This document shows, one piece after another, positions 36,839 to 45,148 of a DNA stretch of 64,000 nucleotides (position 1 is the stretch's first letter; every line of letters begins with the position of its first letter). Below the pieces are notes generated by a model that saw only the letters and a program-made list of their open reading frames with translations, did no database searches and was not told where the DNA came from. The DNA is taken from assembly GCA_016720775.1 (NCBI GenBank), contig JADKJX010000001.1, positions 1,534,501 through 1,598,500 of the forward strand, read 5' to 3'. Source of the DNA: Chitinophagaceae bacterium. GTDB lineage: Bacteria; Bacteroidota; Bacteroidia; Chitinophagales; Chitinophagaceae. A program made the position numbers and the translations under genes.

Positions 36839-37363
36839 ATGGAAGATCTGCGATACCCGATCGGCAAGTATGTTGTTCAACCCTTCTCCGATAAACTGTG
36901 GCAGGAATGGCTGACCGATATAAAGAACATGCCTCAGCATTTAGAGAATGCCGTGCTTAACCTGGATGAAGCACAACTTAATACGCCGTACCGGGATGGT
37001 GGCTGGACCGTAAAGCAACTGGTTCACCATGTGGCCGACAGCCATATGAATGGGTACATACGTTTTAAGCTCGGACTTACCGAAACGAACCCGACCATAA
37101 AACCATACGATGAGGCTGCATGGGCCGAAATGGCCGATACAAAGAACCTGCCTTCAAATATTTCTTTAACGATCCTGCACGCCGTGCATATCCGCTGGTA
37201 CGAAGTATTGCGGAATATGAGCCGGGAAGACCTGGACAGAACGGTGTTTCACCCGGAGCATAAAAAGGAATTTACCCTCTGGGAATTTTTGGGATTATAT
37301 GCATGGCACAGCAGGCACCATGTGGCGCATGTAACGGCATTACGGGAGAGAATGAAATGGTGA
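36839..37363 (+). CDS. YfiT-like DinB-family metal-dependent transferase
   Basis: 174 residues from the start at 36839 (MEDLRYPIGKY), four bases after the FKBP stop; a longer frame overlaps that gene. A DinB four-helix bundle with metal-binding His in VKQLVHHVADSHMN and AWHSRHHVAHV. Relatives (YfiT/BstA) are named putative bacillithiol transferases; the thiol used here is not known. Cytoplasmic. Confidence 0.88.
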   Translation: MEDLRYPIGKYVVQPFSDKLWQEWLTDIKNMPQHLENAVLNLDEAQLNTPYRDGGWTVKQLVHHVADSHMNGYIRFKLGLTETNPTIKPYDEAAWAEMADTKNLPSNISLTILHAVHIRWYEVLRNMSREDLDRTVFHPEHKKEFTLWEFLGLYAWHSRHHVAHVTALRERMKW

Positions 37364-37399
37364 CGGTTAATCCGTACCAATTAACTAATTAACGCTTGT

Positions 37400-37942
37400 A
37401 TGAACTGGAAAACACTTTCTTCAAAATACCTGAGCAGGCACATTTACTTCACCGCAAGGGAAGACCGTTGTGAAATGCCTGATGGAACAATTGTTGAGCA
37501 ATACTTTGTGGTGGAGATGCCAACTTCAGTTTGTGTACTGGCATTGACCAAGGACGGAGAAGCGATCCTGGTAAAGCAATACCGCCATCCTGTTGAAGAT
37601 ACATTGCTGGAGTTACCGGGTGGCTTTGTCGACAAGGGCGAAACATCAGAAACAGCGATCAAAAGGGAACTGCTGGAAGAAACCGGGTATGAACTTTCTG
37701 ACTGTATTTTTTTGGCAAGGGTTACTGCAAATCCCGGGGTGCTTAACAACTACACAGACCTTTACCTGGCTACCGGCGGGATAAAAAGATCAACACAGAA
37801 ATTAGATTACAACGAGGAGATCGAAATTCAACTTACTCCACTGGAAGAAGTAAGGCAGATGCTGCTGAAAAATGAATTCAAACAGGCGCTTCATACCAGC
37901 TGCCTGTTTTATGCTTTCAGCAAGTTAGATTCATTAAAATAA
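37400..37942 (+). CDS. Nudix hydrolase, ADP-ribose pyrophosphatase-like
   Basis: 180 residues. The Nudix box runs from Gly74 to Gly96 (GGFVDKGETSETAIK then RELLEETG), with the N-terminal strands (PTSVCVLALT, VKQYRHPVEDTLLELPGG) of ADP-ribose pyrophosphatases. Hydrolyses a nucleoside diphosphate linked to another group. The 3' end overlaps convergent folC by nine bases. Confidence 0.9.
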   Translation: MNWKTLSSKYLSRHIYFTAREDRCEMPDGTIVEQYFVVEMPTSVCVLALTKDGEAILVKQYRHPVEDTLLELPGGFVDKGETSETAIKRELLEETGYELSDCIFLARVTANPGVLNNYTDLYLATGGIKRSTQKLDYNEEIEIQLTPLEEVRQMLLKNEFKQALHTSCLFYAFSKLDSLK

Positions 37943-39238
37943 AGAGACATCCACTTCCGCCACCAGGAACACACTTCCGCACACAACGATCATTTCATCT
38001 TTGCCGGCATTCTTTACAGCATTTTTTACGGCGGAATTTACGTCATCAAAACTTTCGCCTGCAAGCCCGAAGTTTGCGGCCATTTGTTGTAACGCTACAT
38101 GCGGCATGGCTCTTGGTATGTGTGCATTGCTGAAATAATAGTTTGCATGTTTTGGCAAAAGAGACAGCACTTTGTTGATGTCTTTATCCTTTACCATGCC
38201 CAAAACAAAATGAGTTGCAGACAACCGACTACCGACGACCGACAACTGCTGCAATAGTTGTTTAATACCGTCTTCATTATGTGCCACATCCAGCACAATG
38301 GTCGGGTCATTGCTGATCACATCCCACCTGCCGTGCAAGCCGGTCAATTTTTTTACATTGCTGAGCGCTGTTTTCTCCGCTTCATTTTTTATTATAAAAC
38401 CATTGGCCATCAATATGCCTTCGGCACAGAGCACCGCACATAAATTTTTTGCCTGGTACAACCCATTCAGGTCTAATTTGAATGATTCGGTTATTTTATT
38501 GGTTGTATCTGTTACATCGCAGCAAAGTGACCGGGCGGTATATTCAATATTGGAAACAGCATATTCATCCCCGGCAAAATGAATGGGTGCATTCACATCC
38601 TTTGCCTTGCTGATGAAAATATTTTTGGTTCCTGGTAAGTACTCACTGATAATAACGGGCACCCCGGGTTTGATGATGCCTGCTTTTTCGGCAGCGATCT
38701 CTTCTAAAGAATTGCCCAGTATGTTCATGTGATCGTACCCAATGTTGGTAATGATCGAAAGAACGGGTGTGATTATGTTCGTGCTGTCCAGCCTTCCCCC
38801 AAGCCCGGTTTCAATTACGGCAATGTCAACCTTTTGTTTTTCAAAATACTCAAAAGCCATTGCCACGGTAAGTTCAAAAAAAGAAGGCTCAATCTCATCC
38901 GAGATCTTTTTTGTCCGTTCCACAAAATCAACCACAAATTCTTCGCTGACCATCCTGCCATTGATCTTAATGCGCTCCCGGAAATCTTTTAGATGCGGAG
39001 AAGTGTACAGGCCTGTTTTATAGCCTGCCTGCTGCAGTATGGCAGCCAGCATGTGGCTGGTACTTCCTTTGCCGTTTGTACCGGCAATATGTATGCTTTT
39101 GAATTTTGTTTGCGGATCATCCAGTACTTTACAGAGTGCAATGGTATTGTGCAGGTCTTTTTTGTATGCAGCAGCACCAATGCGGCTGAACATGGGGAGC
39201 TGTGTATATAAATGATCAATGGTCTGCTGATAATTCAT
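37934..39238 (-). CDS. folC: Folylpolyglutamate synthase / dihydrofolate synthase
   Basis: 434 residues from ATG at 39238 (a GTG two codons upstream is also in frame). ATP loop IHIAGTNGKGST, TGLYTSPHLKDFRERI, AIVIETGLGGRLDSTN-type motif (VIETGLGGRLDSTN) and C-terminal VLDVAHNEDGI. Adds glutamate to dihydropteroate and to folates. Lies 48 bases after the TonB-like gene on the same strand and overlaps the Nudix gene tail to tail. Confidence 0.95.
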   Translation of the reverse strand: MNYQQTIDHLYTQLPMFSRIGAAAYKKDLHNTIALCKVLDDPQTKFKSIHIAGTNGKGSTSHMLAAILQQAGYKTGLYTSPHLKDFRERIKINGRMVSEEFVVDFVERTKKISDEIEPSFFELTVAMAFEYFEKQKVDIAVIETGLGGRLDSTNIITPVLSIITNIGYDHMNILGNSLEEIAAEKAGIIKPGVPVIISEYLPGTKNIFISKAKDVNAPIHFAGDEYAVSNIEYTARSLCCDVTDTTNKITESFKLDLNGLYQAKNLCAVLCAEGILMANGFIIKNEAEKTALSNVKKLTGLHGRWDVISNDPTIVLDVAHNEDGIKQLLQQLSVVGSRLSATHFVLGMVKDKDINKVLSLLPKHANYYFSNAHIPRAMPHVALQQMAANFGLAGESFDDVNSAVKNAVKNAGKDEMIVVCGSVFLVAEVDVSLF

Positions 39239-39286
39239 CAGCACAAATATATGGCATAAGCCAGGATGGAAATAAACAGGAAATGA

Positions 39287-40108
39287 TTACTGCTCCCTGA
39301 AGTTGAACGGGACCGTTACGACTGATTCATGATCTGATTTATTGAATTCGATATTTGGGAGGTAACCTCTAATTGCATTGGCATATTTTGGATCAGCACT
39401 TGTTGAACCTTTATCAAAAGTTACAAATGTTCCCCTTCCTGCCGGTGAAACTTTTATGATGGCGTTGATAGTAGCCCTGGGGAGGTCACCCATGAAAATA
39501 TAATTGTTTACGATCTGGCGATCGCCTTTTGAAACACGCAATCCACTACCACCTGTTTTTCCCCCGGGAGTATTTCCATAACTATCCGGTTTGCCATTCG
39601 GGCTTCCTGCATCGCCTTTACCATTGGGATTATTTCCCTGCATCTTGTAACCATTATCTTCTGTTGCGCCATTTCCCTTGCCGGTAGGTGGTCCGCCGTA
39701 ACCAGCAATTTTTGGTTTTTGTGGTTTGGGTTCAGGCTTGGTAACAACCGGCGTTGGTTCTTTGACTTTTACGTTTGTCTTTACCGGTGTTTTAACCGGA
39801 GCCGATTCTTTGTCAGCAAGGTCATCTGTCTTTGTATCTTCTACAGCCGGCGTTTTTACTGCAGCGGCTTTGGGTTGTTCTGCATTTTCTTCGCCGGGAG
39901 ATTTTTCACCCTTTACCAATGGCTGTACTTCACCATAGCCTTCTGCATTATTGCCGAGGTTGATCTCGATCAGTTCCTGTACAATGGAAGGAGGGGTATG
40001 CTGATGTGTCCATGAAATGAGGAAGGCCAGTAAAAGCAATGTACCACAGATGATAGCTGTGTATAAAAATGCTTTCCGGTTTTTTTCTGTTTCAAATGTT
40101 GCTGACAT
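39287..40108 (-). CDS. TonB-like energy transducer
   Basis: 273 residues from the start at 40108 (MSATFETEKNRKAF). One N-terminal membrane segment (FLYTAIICGTLLLLAFLI), a long Pro/Lys/Glu-rich periplasmic spacer (TPVVTKPEPKPQKPKI), a Gly/Asn-rich stretch and a small C-terminal domain. The layout fits TonB-like proteins that carry ion-motive force to outer-membrane receptors, but the C-terminal domain (ATINAIIKVSPAGRGTFV) is divergent and exbB/exbD are not in the window. Precedes folC. Confidence 0.75.
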   Translation of the reverse strand: MSATFETEKNRKAFLYTAIICGTLLLLAFLISWTHQHTPPSIVQELIEINLGNNAEGYGEVQPLVKGEKSPGEENAEQPKAAAVKTPAVEDTKTDDLADKESAPVKTPVKTNVKVKEPTPVVTKPEPKPQKPKIAGYGGPPTGKGNGATEDNGYKMQGNNPNGKGDAGSPNGKPDSYGNTPGGKTGGSGLRVSKGDRQIVNNYIFMGDLPRATINAIIKVSPAGRGTFVTFDKGSTSADPKYANAIRGYLPNIEFNKSDHESVVTVPFNFREQ

Positions 40109-40238
40109 AATGCTGGTATACATCTCAAAGTTATTTAATTACCGGCAAACGATGCAATACCATGCCGTATTTAATGATGATTGTTAAGGTTTTAACAATT
40201 TCAAAACTTCGTTATCAACCGGTCTGAAAAAAATCTTC

Positions 40239-40269
40239 TTGACATTGGCAGGGATTCACCGTACTTTTC
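40239..40269 (+). promoter_or_regulatory. Candidate Bacteroidota promoter TTG-N20-TACTTTTC
   Basis: TTG at 40239-40241 and TACTTTTC at 40262-40269, one mismatch from TAnnTTTG, with 20 bases between. It would start transcription about 90 bases before the secreted protein at 40369. Confidence 0.35.
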
Positions 40270-40368
40270 TTGAGGCTTTATAACTGCAAAGGCATTTCTT
40301 CATGCGTCACCAGGTACCCTGCCTGCTTCTTTAACTGATCATTCACCGGCCTGCTTAAATTCTTTATT

Positions 40369-41921
40369 ATGAAACAAAACTATCTGTTGTTTGTCATTTT
40401 ATTTTTTGGCGCCTTTCATTTTGCTTCTGCCCAAACAATCTCCTCGCAAAAGGGGCTCACCACAGCTGTATTTAATTTGCCTGAAGGAACCATCACTGTT
40501 TACCTGCCCGACGATATCAGGCCCGGGGATAATATCTCCGGAACCGTGCTGGCCATTGCTTCCGGTAAGAATTCAAGGCAGGTTGGCAAAAATCTTTCGG
40601 CGTTAAAAAAATATGCGGTTGAATTTGATGGACAAAAATTTCCTGTTTCAAATACTGCCAGTCATGTTCAGTATAAAATGAGTTCCGGCAAACCCCTGCA
40701 ACGGTTTTTGAGTATAATAAACAGTGAGGGAGTTAATGCAGGAGAAGTGGGCATTAAGTGTCCTTATACTACCGAGACCAGGTCAATGACTGGCTGCAAC
40801 ATTCCCTCACATGCGTTGACTGCAGCGCCATTAAAAATAAATGGCCCGTTCGATGGGAACAGCAGTAATACTACTTGCAATATCAGCGGCAAAGAAGCAG
40901 AAGTATTGGCTGAGTCGCCCCGGCAGTGCATTATCCAATTCCCCGAAAATGCTTCCGGCAGGCAAACGATGGAACTGCAGGAAGCCAATCAGCAAAAATG
41001 TACCAGGAGCATATCGGGTGTTGACCTGCATGTGTCAACAGGAAAATTAAGTCTGCGGAGAGGCGAAAAAACGGTTATTCATGTGCAGGTTACCGGACTT
41101 CAAAATCTGCCCGATACGGCAAAACTTACGCTGACAAATATGTCTGTTGATGTTGTAGCGATGCAGCCTTCCAATAACTTTCTTGTTTTACTTGTTCCCG
41201 ATAGTGTAGCTGCAGGTAATTACGAAAACAGTTTTGATGTGCAGAGTATCAAGCCCGGGGGTTTTACTATAAATGTAAATCTTGATCTGCCTCAACAAGC
41301 ACCAATGTATGCAAGCGTGAATACGGGTGTTGAGCCGCCACCTATCTATGCTGATAATAAAGGCGGAGTAGAACTGCATCCGTTGAAAGTTGACGGGCTG
41401 AAGAACGGGATGTCGGATGCATTTAAAAAAGCAGTGATAGAAATAACCGGCAACCGGGCAACCAAATATCCCGAGCTGGATGGCGGCGGCAGTTGCCTTA
41501 CCTGTATACAGAGTATGCTGGATGAAGGCAAAGTTGCATTGGTAGGAGAGATCGGGAAGATACTGATGGAGCATTATGTTGACCTGTTGGTAGCGGTACG
41601 GGTGGAGCATTGGCTTGGATAAAAGACAAATACGATAAACTGGATAAAGCCGGCGATATCGCTGATGCGATTGCAGATGCAGTGAAGAAAGGCGAGATAC
41701 AGGTGGTGGAGTTCCCGGAAAAGATGTGTGGCTACTGCCTGGTATCGGCGATTGGTTTTTATGATGCAAAGACACAATGCATGGATGCATTCTTTTACTG
41801 CAAGGGTTCAAAAATGTGCTGCACGCATTCGCTTACGATCATTCACCTGAAATACTGTGTAGGGGATGATGGTTTCAAGAAAGCGGAAGCAGGATTGAAT
41901 ATAGATGTGATCAGCAGGTAA
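40369..41921 (+). pseudogene. Secreted cysteine-rich protein of unknown function with a frameshift
   Basis: Signal peptide MKQNYLLFVILFFGAFHFASA. The body has beta-sandwich-like segments (PEGTITVYLPDDIRPGDNI, GKLSLRRGEKTVIHVQVTG). The first frame ends in VAVRVEHWLG at 41622, but another frame from about 41589 continues the sense: GSGTGGALAWIKDKYDKLDK, AGDIADAIADAVKKGEIQ, then a Cys-rich end (CGYCLVSAIG, CMDAFFYCKGSKMCC). One missing base near 41588 explains the break; a restored protein would be about 517 residues. Cysteine pairs (SCLTC, CGYC, MCC) suggest disulfides outside the cytoplasm. Not recognised. Real mutation or sequence error. Confidence 0.7.
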
Positions 41922-41927
41922 AATAAT

Positions 41928-42593
41928 TTATCGGGAACCAAAAAGCAGGCTCCCGATCCTGACCATATTGCTGCCTTCTTCCAGTGCGATCTTGTAATCG
42001 GCGCTCATGCCCATGCTCAAAATTTTGAATTTTGAATTTTGAATTTTGAATTCAGAACCTGTTTTGTCGAAAAGGCTTTTTAAATATTTGAATTCGCTTC
42101 CTACTAAATCAATATTGTCTGAGAAAGAAGCCATTCCCATCAGGCCGGATATATGTATACCGGTTAATTCATTAATTGGATTATTTCGCAGCAATTCATC
42201 TAATTCGTTTTCATCTAATCCAAACTTGGTTTCTTCTTTAGCAATGTAAACCTGCAGCAGGCAATCGATCACCCGGTTATTCTTTGCAGCCTGTTTGTTT
42301 ATTTCCTTTAAGAGGTTATAGCTATCCACGCCATGAATGAGGTGAATGAACGGTGCAATGTATTTTACCTTGTTGCTCTGAAGATGACCGATGAAATGCC
42401 AGCGGATGTCTTTGGGAAGTTGCTCCTGTTTTTGTGTAAGTTCCTGTACGTAGTTCTCGCCAAAGTCACGGTGGCCGAGGTTGTAGAGTTCAAGAATGTC
42501 TTCGGCGGGTTTTGTTTTGGAAACGGCAACCAACGTGGCTTTGCCATTCAGCTCAGTAATTATCTGCTGGTATTTTTCTTTATTGACGCTCAT
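41928..42593 (-). CDS. YggS/PLPBP family PLP-homeostasis protein
   Basis: 221 residues from 42593 (MSVNKEKYQQII); a longer frame runs into a CTCCTCTCC repeat. PLP-binding Lys26 in VAVSKTKP, HRDFGENYVQE, WHFIGHLQSNKVKY, GLMGMASFSDN, LSMGMSADYKIALEEGSNMV. Binds pyridoxal phosphate without catalysis and keeps vitamin B6 and amino-acid pools in balance. Residues about 180-192 (SEFKIQNSKFKIL) are coded by a TTTTGAATTTTGAA repeat inserted in frame in the loop before LSMGMS. Convergent with the gene before it, six bases apart. Confidence 0.93.
   Translation of the reverse strand: MSVNKEKYQQIITELNGKATLVAVSKTKPAEDILELYNLGHRDFGENYVQELTQKQEQLPKDIRWHFIGHLQSNKVKYIAPFIHLIHGVDSYNLLKEINKQAAKNNRVIDCLLQVYIAKEETKFGLDENELDELLRNNPINELTGIHISGLMGMASFSDNIDLVGSEFKYLKSLFDKTGSEFKIQNSKFKILSMGMSADYKIALEEGSNMVRIGSLLFGSR
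42013..42053. repeat. AAATTTTGAATTTTGAATT repeat inside yggS
   Basis: Four copies of the 9-base unit AATTTTGAA, translated in frame as part of YggS (about residues 180-192). Simple-sequence spacer of the kind usually intergenic. Confidence 0.85.
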
Positions 42594-42597
42594 GGCC

Positions 42598-42638
42598 TCA
42601 CCTCCCAACCTCCTCTCCAAAAGAGAGGAGGCGGTACA
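42598..42638. repeat. CCTCCTCTCC / GGAGAGGAGG-type palindrome upstream of yggS
   Basis: AACCTCCTCTCCAAAAGAGAGGAGGC folds on itself (CCTCCTCTC / GAGAGGAGG with loop CAAAA). It sits just upstream of the YggS start and would be translated if a longer start were used. Confidence 0.75.
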
Positions 42639-42752
42639 TTTAACATGGTTAAACATTTGATCTTCCACATCGTCATTAATACTTTTTGCATCAATTAAGC
42701 AAAGCGTAAATCACTTTGCAAAACACAACCTTCGCAGCAATCTCCGGGATTT

Positions 42753-42781
42753 CCTCCCCCTTTGGGGGAGATAGAGGGGGC
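42753..42781. repeat. CTCCCCCTTTGGGGGAG...GGGGGCC repeat (G-rich family)
   Basis: CTCCCCCTTTGGGGGAG hairpin followed by ATAGAGGGGGCC. It ends against the stop of the acyl-CoA dehydrogenase gene. Same family as 52505, 56318, 60675, 60776 and 61197. Confidence 0.8.
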
Positions 42782-43936
42782 CTATTTTAATATCGAACGG
42801 CTGATAACGATCCGCTGCACCTCACTGGTCCCCTCATATATCTGCGTGATCTTGGCATCTCTCATCAACCGTTCAACGTGGTATTCTTTTACAAACCCGT
42901 AACCACCGTGTATCTGTACAGCTTCGGTTGCCGTCCACATGGCGGTTTCACTGGCAAAAACTTTGGCCATGCTGCTGCTTAAGGTATAATCAATTTTTTC
43001 ATCTTTTTCCCAGGCAGCTTTCAGGCATAGCAATCTTGCTGCTTCAATTCTTGTTGCCATATCAGCCAGTTTGAACTGGATGATCTGGTGGTTCATGATC
43101 TCGGTGCCGAAGGCTTTGCGTTGTTTGCTGTACCCAAGTGCAAGTTCATAAGCGCCACTTGCTATGCCCAGTGCCTGCGATGCAATCCCGATCCTTCCAC
43201 CTGACAATGTCTTCATGGCGAACTTAAAACCGAAACCATCTTCACCGATCCTGTTTTCTTTTGGCACTTTTACGTCGTTAAATAAAATGCTGTGCGTATC
43301 GCTTCCACGAATACCGAGTTTATTTTCTTTAGCACCTACTGCAACGCCGGGCCAGTTCTTTTCTACAATGAATGCATTGATGCCCCGGCTTCCTTTGCTT
43401 ACATCTGTCTGGGCAATTACCAGGTAAACACTGGCACTGTTGCCATTGGTTATCCAGTTCTTGGTTCCATTCAGTAAATAATGATCGCCTTTGTCTTCCG
43501 CAGTAGTTCTTTGTGAAGTGGCATCACTGCCTGCTTCGGGTTCACTCAGCAAAAAGGCACCGATGTATAATTCACCGTCTTTCTTTCCCTGTGCAAGGGG
43601 AGTCAGGTATTTGATTTTTTGATCTTCACTTCCATATTCCTGCAGGCCATAACAAACCAGGCTGTTGTTCACACTCATGCAAACGCTCACGCTGGCGTCT
43701 ATCTTGCTGATCTCTTCCATGGCCAGTACATAGCTTACCGTATCCATACCGCTGCCGCCATATTCGGGTTTCACCATCATGCCCATAAAACCGAGGTCGG
43801 CTAATTTTTCGATCTGTTCTTTTGGAAATTTCTGGTGTTCATCTCTCTCTATTACCCCGGGAAGGCATTCATTTACGGCAAAATCCTTCGCCGCCTGTTT
43901 GATCATTAATTGTTCTTCAGTTAGTTGAAACAGCAT
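42782..43936 (-). CDS. Short-chain acyl-CoA dehydrogenase
   Basis: 384 residues from ATG at 43936 (a TTG two codons upstream also in frame). Family marks: FLLSEPEAGSDATSQRT (substrate/FAD loop), NGTKNWITNGNSA, and C-terminal QIYEGTSEVQRIVISR with the catalytic Glu in YEGTSE. Oxidises acyl-CoA to enoyl-CoA with electrons passed to ETF; chain-length preference not deducible beyond a butyryl-CoA-dehydrogenase-like sequence. Monocistronic between repeats. Confidence 0.94.
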   Translation of the reverse strand: MLFQLTEEQLMIKQAAKDFAVNECLPGVIERDEHQKFPKEQIEKLADLGFMGMMVKPEYGGSGMDTVSYVLAMEEISKIDASVSVCMSVNNSLVCYGLQEYGSEDQKIKYLTPLAQGKKDGELYIGAFLLSEPEAGSDATSQRTTAEDKGDHYLLNGTKNWITNGNSASVYLVIAQTDVSKGSRGINAFIVEKNWPGVAVGAKENKLGIRGSDTHSILFNDVKVPKENRIGEDGFGFKFAMKTLSGGRIGIASQALGIASGAYELALGYSKQRKAFGTEIMNHQIIQFKLADMATRIEAARLLCLKAAWEKDEKIDYTLSSSMAKVFASETAMWTATEAVQIHGGYGFVKEYHVERLMRDAKITQIYEGTSEVQRIVISRSILK

Positions 43937-43972
43937 ATGCAATGGTTTTAAATCAGGTGCAAAAATAAGGGT

Positions 43973-44620
43973 TTATTGCCCTGTATTTTCAGCAATTATC
44001 CGGGTAAATAATTCCCGGCTGATCATGCCGGCGCCGAGGCTTTCGAGGTGTTCGGTATATACCTGGCAGTCTATCAGCTGCAGGTCTTCTTTTTGTAAAT
44101 GCTGTACGTAATTTATGAAGGCAAATTTGCTGGCATTGGTTTCCTTGCTGAACATGCTTTCGCCAAAAAAGATATTGCCAAGCCTTATTCCATACAACCC
44201 GCCCACCAATTTCCCATCCATCCATGCTTCGGCACTGTGGGCATATCCTTTTTCATGCAACAAGGTATAGGCTGTTTGTACGGCCGGGGATATCCATGTT
44301 CCATCTTGCCCTTTTCGTGTAATGGCTTTGCAATTTTGTATCACCTGCGTAAATGCCCTGTTAATGGTAAAGCGGAATTTGCCGTTGTTCAAAACAGTTC
44401 TCATGCTGCTGCTCACTCTTAATCGGGCGGGATATAAAACAAAACGGGGGTCGGGGCTCCACCAGCAGATGGGTTCATCTTCATTGTACCAGGGAAAGAT
44501 CCCTTTCCGGTAGGCAAGTAATAACCGTTCTGTGCTTAAATCGCCGCCAATGGCAAGCAATCCGTCTTCATCTGCCATTTCTACGGGAGGGAATATGAGT
44601 TCATCGTTTAACAGGAACAT
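43973..44620 (-). CDS. aat: Leucyl/phenylalanyl-tRNA-protein transferase
   Basis: 215 residues from 44620 (MFLLNDELIFPPVEM); a longer frame to 44767 would translate an intergenic repeat. Marks: GLLAIGGDLS, GIFPWY (40-45), WWSPDPR (53-59), SAEAWMDGKLVGGLYGI, FFGESMFS. Adds Leu or Phe to N-terminal Lys or Arg, producing an N-degron. The clpS gene is upstream on the same strand, so both ends of the N-end rule pathway lie together. Confidence 0.96.
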   Translation of the reverse strand: MFLLNDELIFPPVEMADEDGLLAIGGDLSTERLLLAYRKGIFPWYNEDEPICWWSPDPRFVLYPARLRVSSSMRTVLNNGKFRFTINRAFTQVIQNCKAITRKGQDGTWISPAVQTAYTLLHEKGYAHSAEAWMDGKLVGGLYGIRLGNIFFGESMFSKETNASKFAFINYVQHLQKEDLQLIDCQVYTEHLESLGAGMISRELFTRIIAENTGQ

Positions 44621-44665
44621 GTTTAAAGGTAAAAGAAAAACAGGAACAGCTGCGCTGTTATCAGG

Positions 44666-44748
44666 TTGCCACAGAGGCGCAGAAGCAAAGAATTGTAGTC
44701 TGACAGAAACACTAGTGAATTTTTTGTGTTTCCGTGTCTCTGTGGCAA
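44666..44748. repeat. TTGCCACAGAG inverted repeat between clpS and aat
   Basis: TTGCCACAGAG at 44666-44676 faces CTCTGTGGCAA at 44738-44748; the arms continue imperfectly for about 10 more bases. A dispersed-palindrome type of element, lying inside the clpS-aat gap of 164 bases. Confidence 0.8.
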
Positions 44749-44784
44749 TACAATTTGCCGAAGGCAAAACAATGTGGCAGAAAA

Positions 44785-45081
44785 TTAATTGGCAATTACT
44801 TCAATGGTAGCATTGATGCCCCTTTCGGTAATGGCATCGCATTGAGGTTTCAACAGGTCGTAGCTGCCTTCTTTAACGGCGTATTTTCCTTTTGAATCGA
44901 TGATGATGGCGCATTGTTCGGCCTGCTCCTGGGTATGCCCGCAGATCTTTATCAATGTTTCGATCACCCATTCAAACGTATTTACGTCATCATTCCATAC
45001 GATGAGGGTACAGAAATCATCCAGTGAAGTAAGCAGATCGTTCTGCTCGTAAAGTTTTGTATTTGCGTTTGGAGACATCAT
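44785..45081 (-). CDS. clpS: ClpS, ATP-dependent protease adaptor
   Basis: 98 residues. FCTLIVWNDDVNTFEWVIETL carries the family NDxxN(T)(F/M)xxV motif (here WNDDVNTFEWV), then ICGHTQEQAEQCAIIIDSKG, and C-terminal ATIEVIAN. ClpS delivers proteins with N-terminal Leu, Phe, Trp or Tyr to ClpA/ClpC. Neighbouring aat makes such N-termini. Confidence 0.94.
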   Translation of the reverse strand: MMSPNANTKLYEQNDLLTSLDDFCTLIVWNDDVNTFEWVIETLIKICGHTQEQAEQCAIIIDSKGKYAVKEGSYDLLKPQCDAITERGINATIEVIAN

Positions 45082-45148
45082 AACTCAACGCAAAAATAAG
45101 GTGAAAAGACGATAAAACCGACGCCGGTAATTGCCTTTATTTCAGCTG

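Noticed and set aside
41188..41811. 207-residue minus-strand frame
   Set aside because: Antisense to the secreted protein, low in sense, spans the frameshift; not supported.
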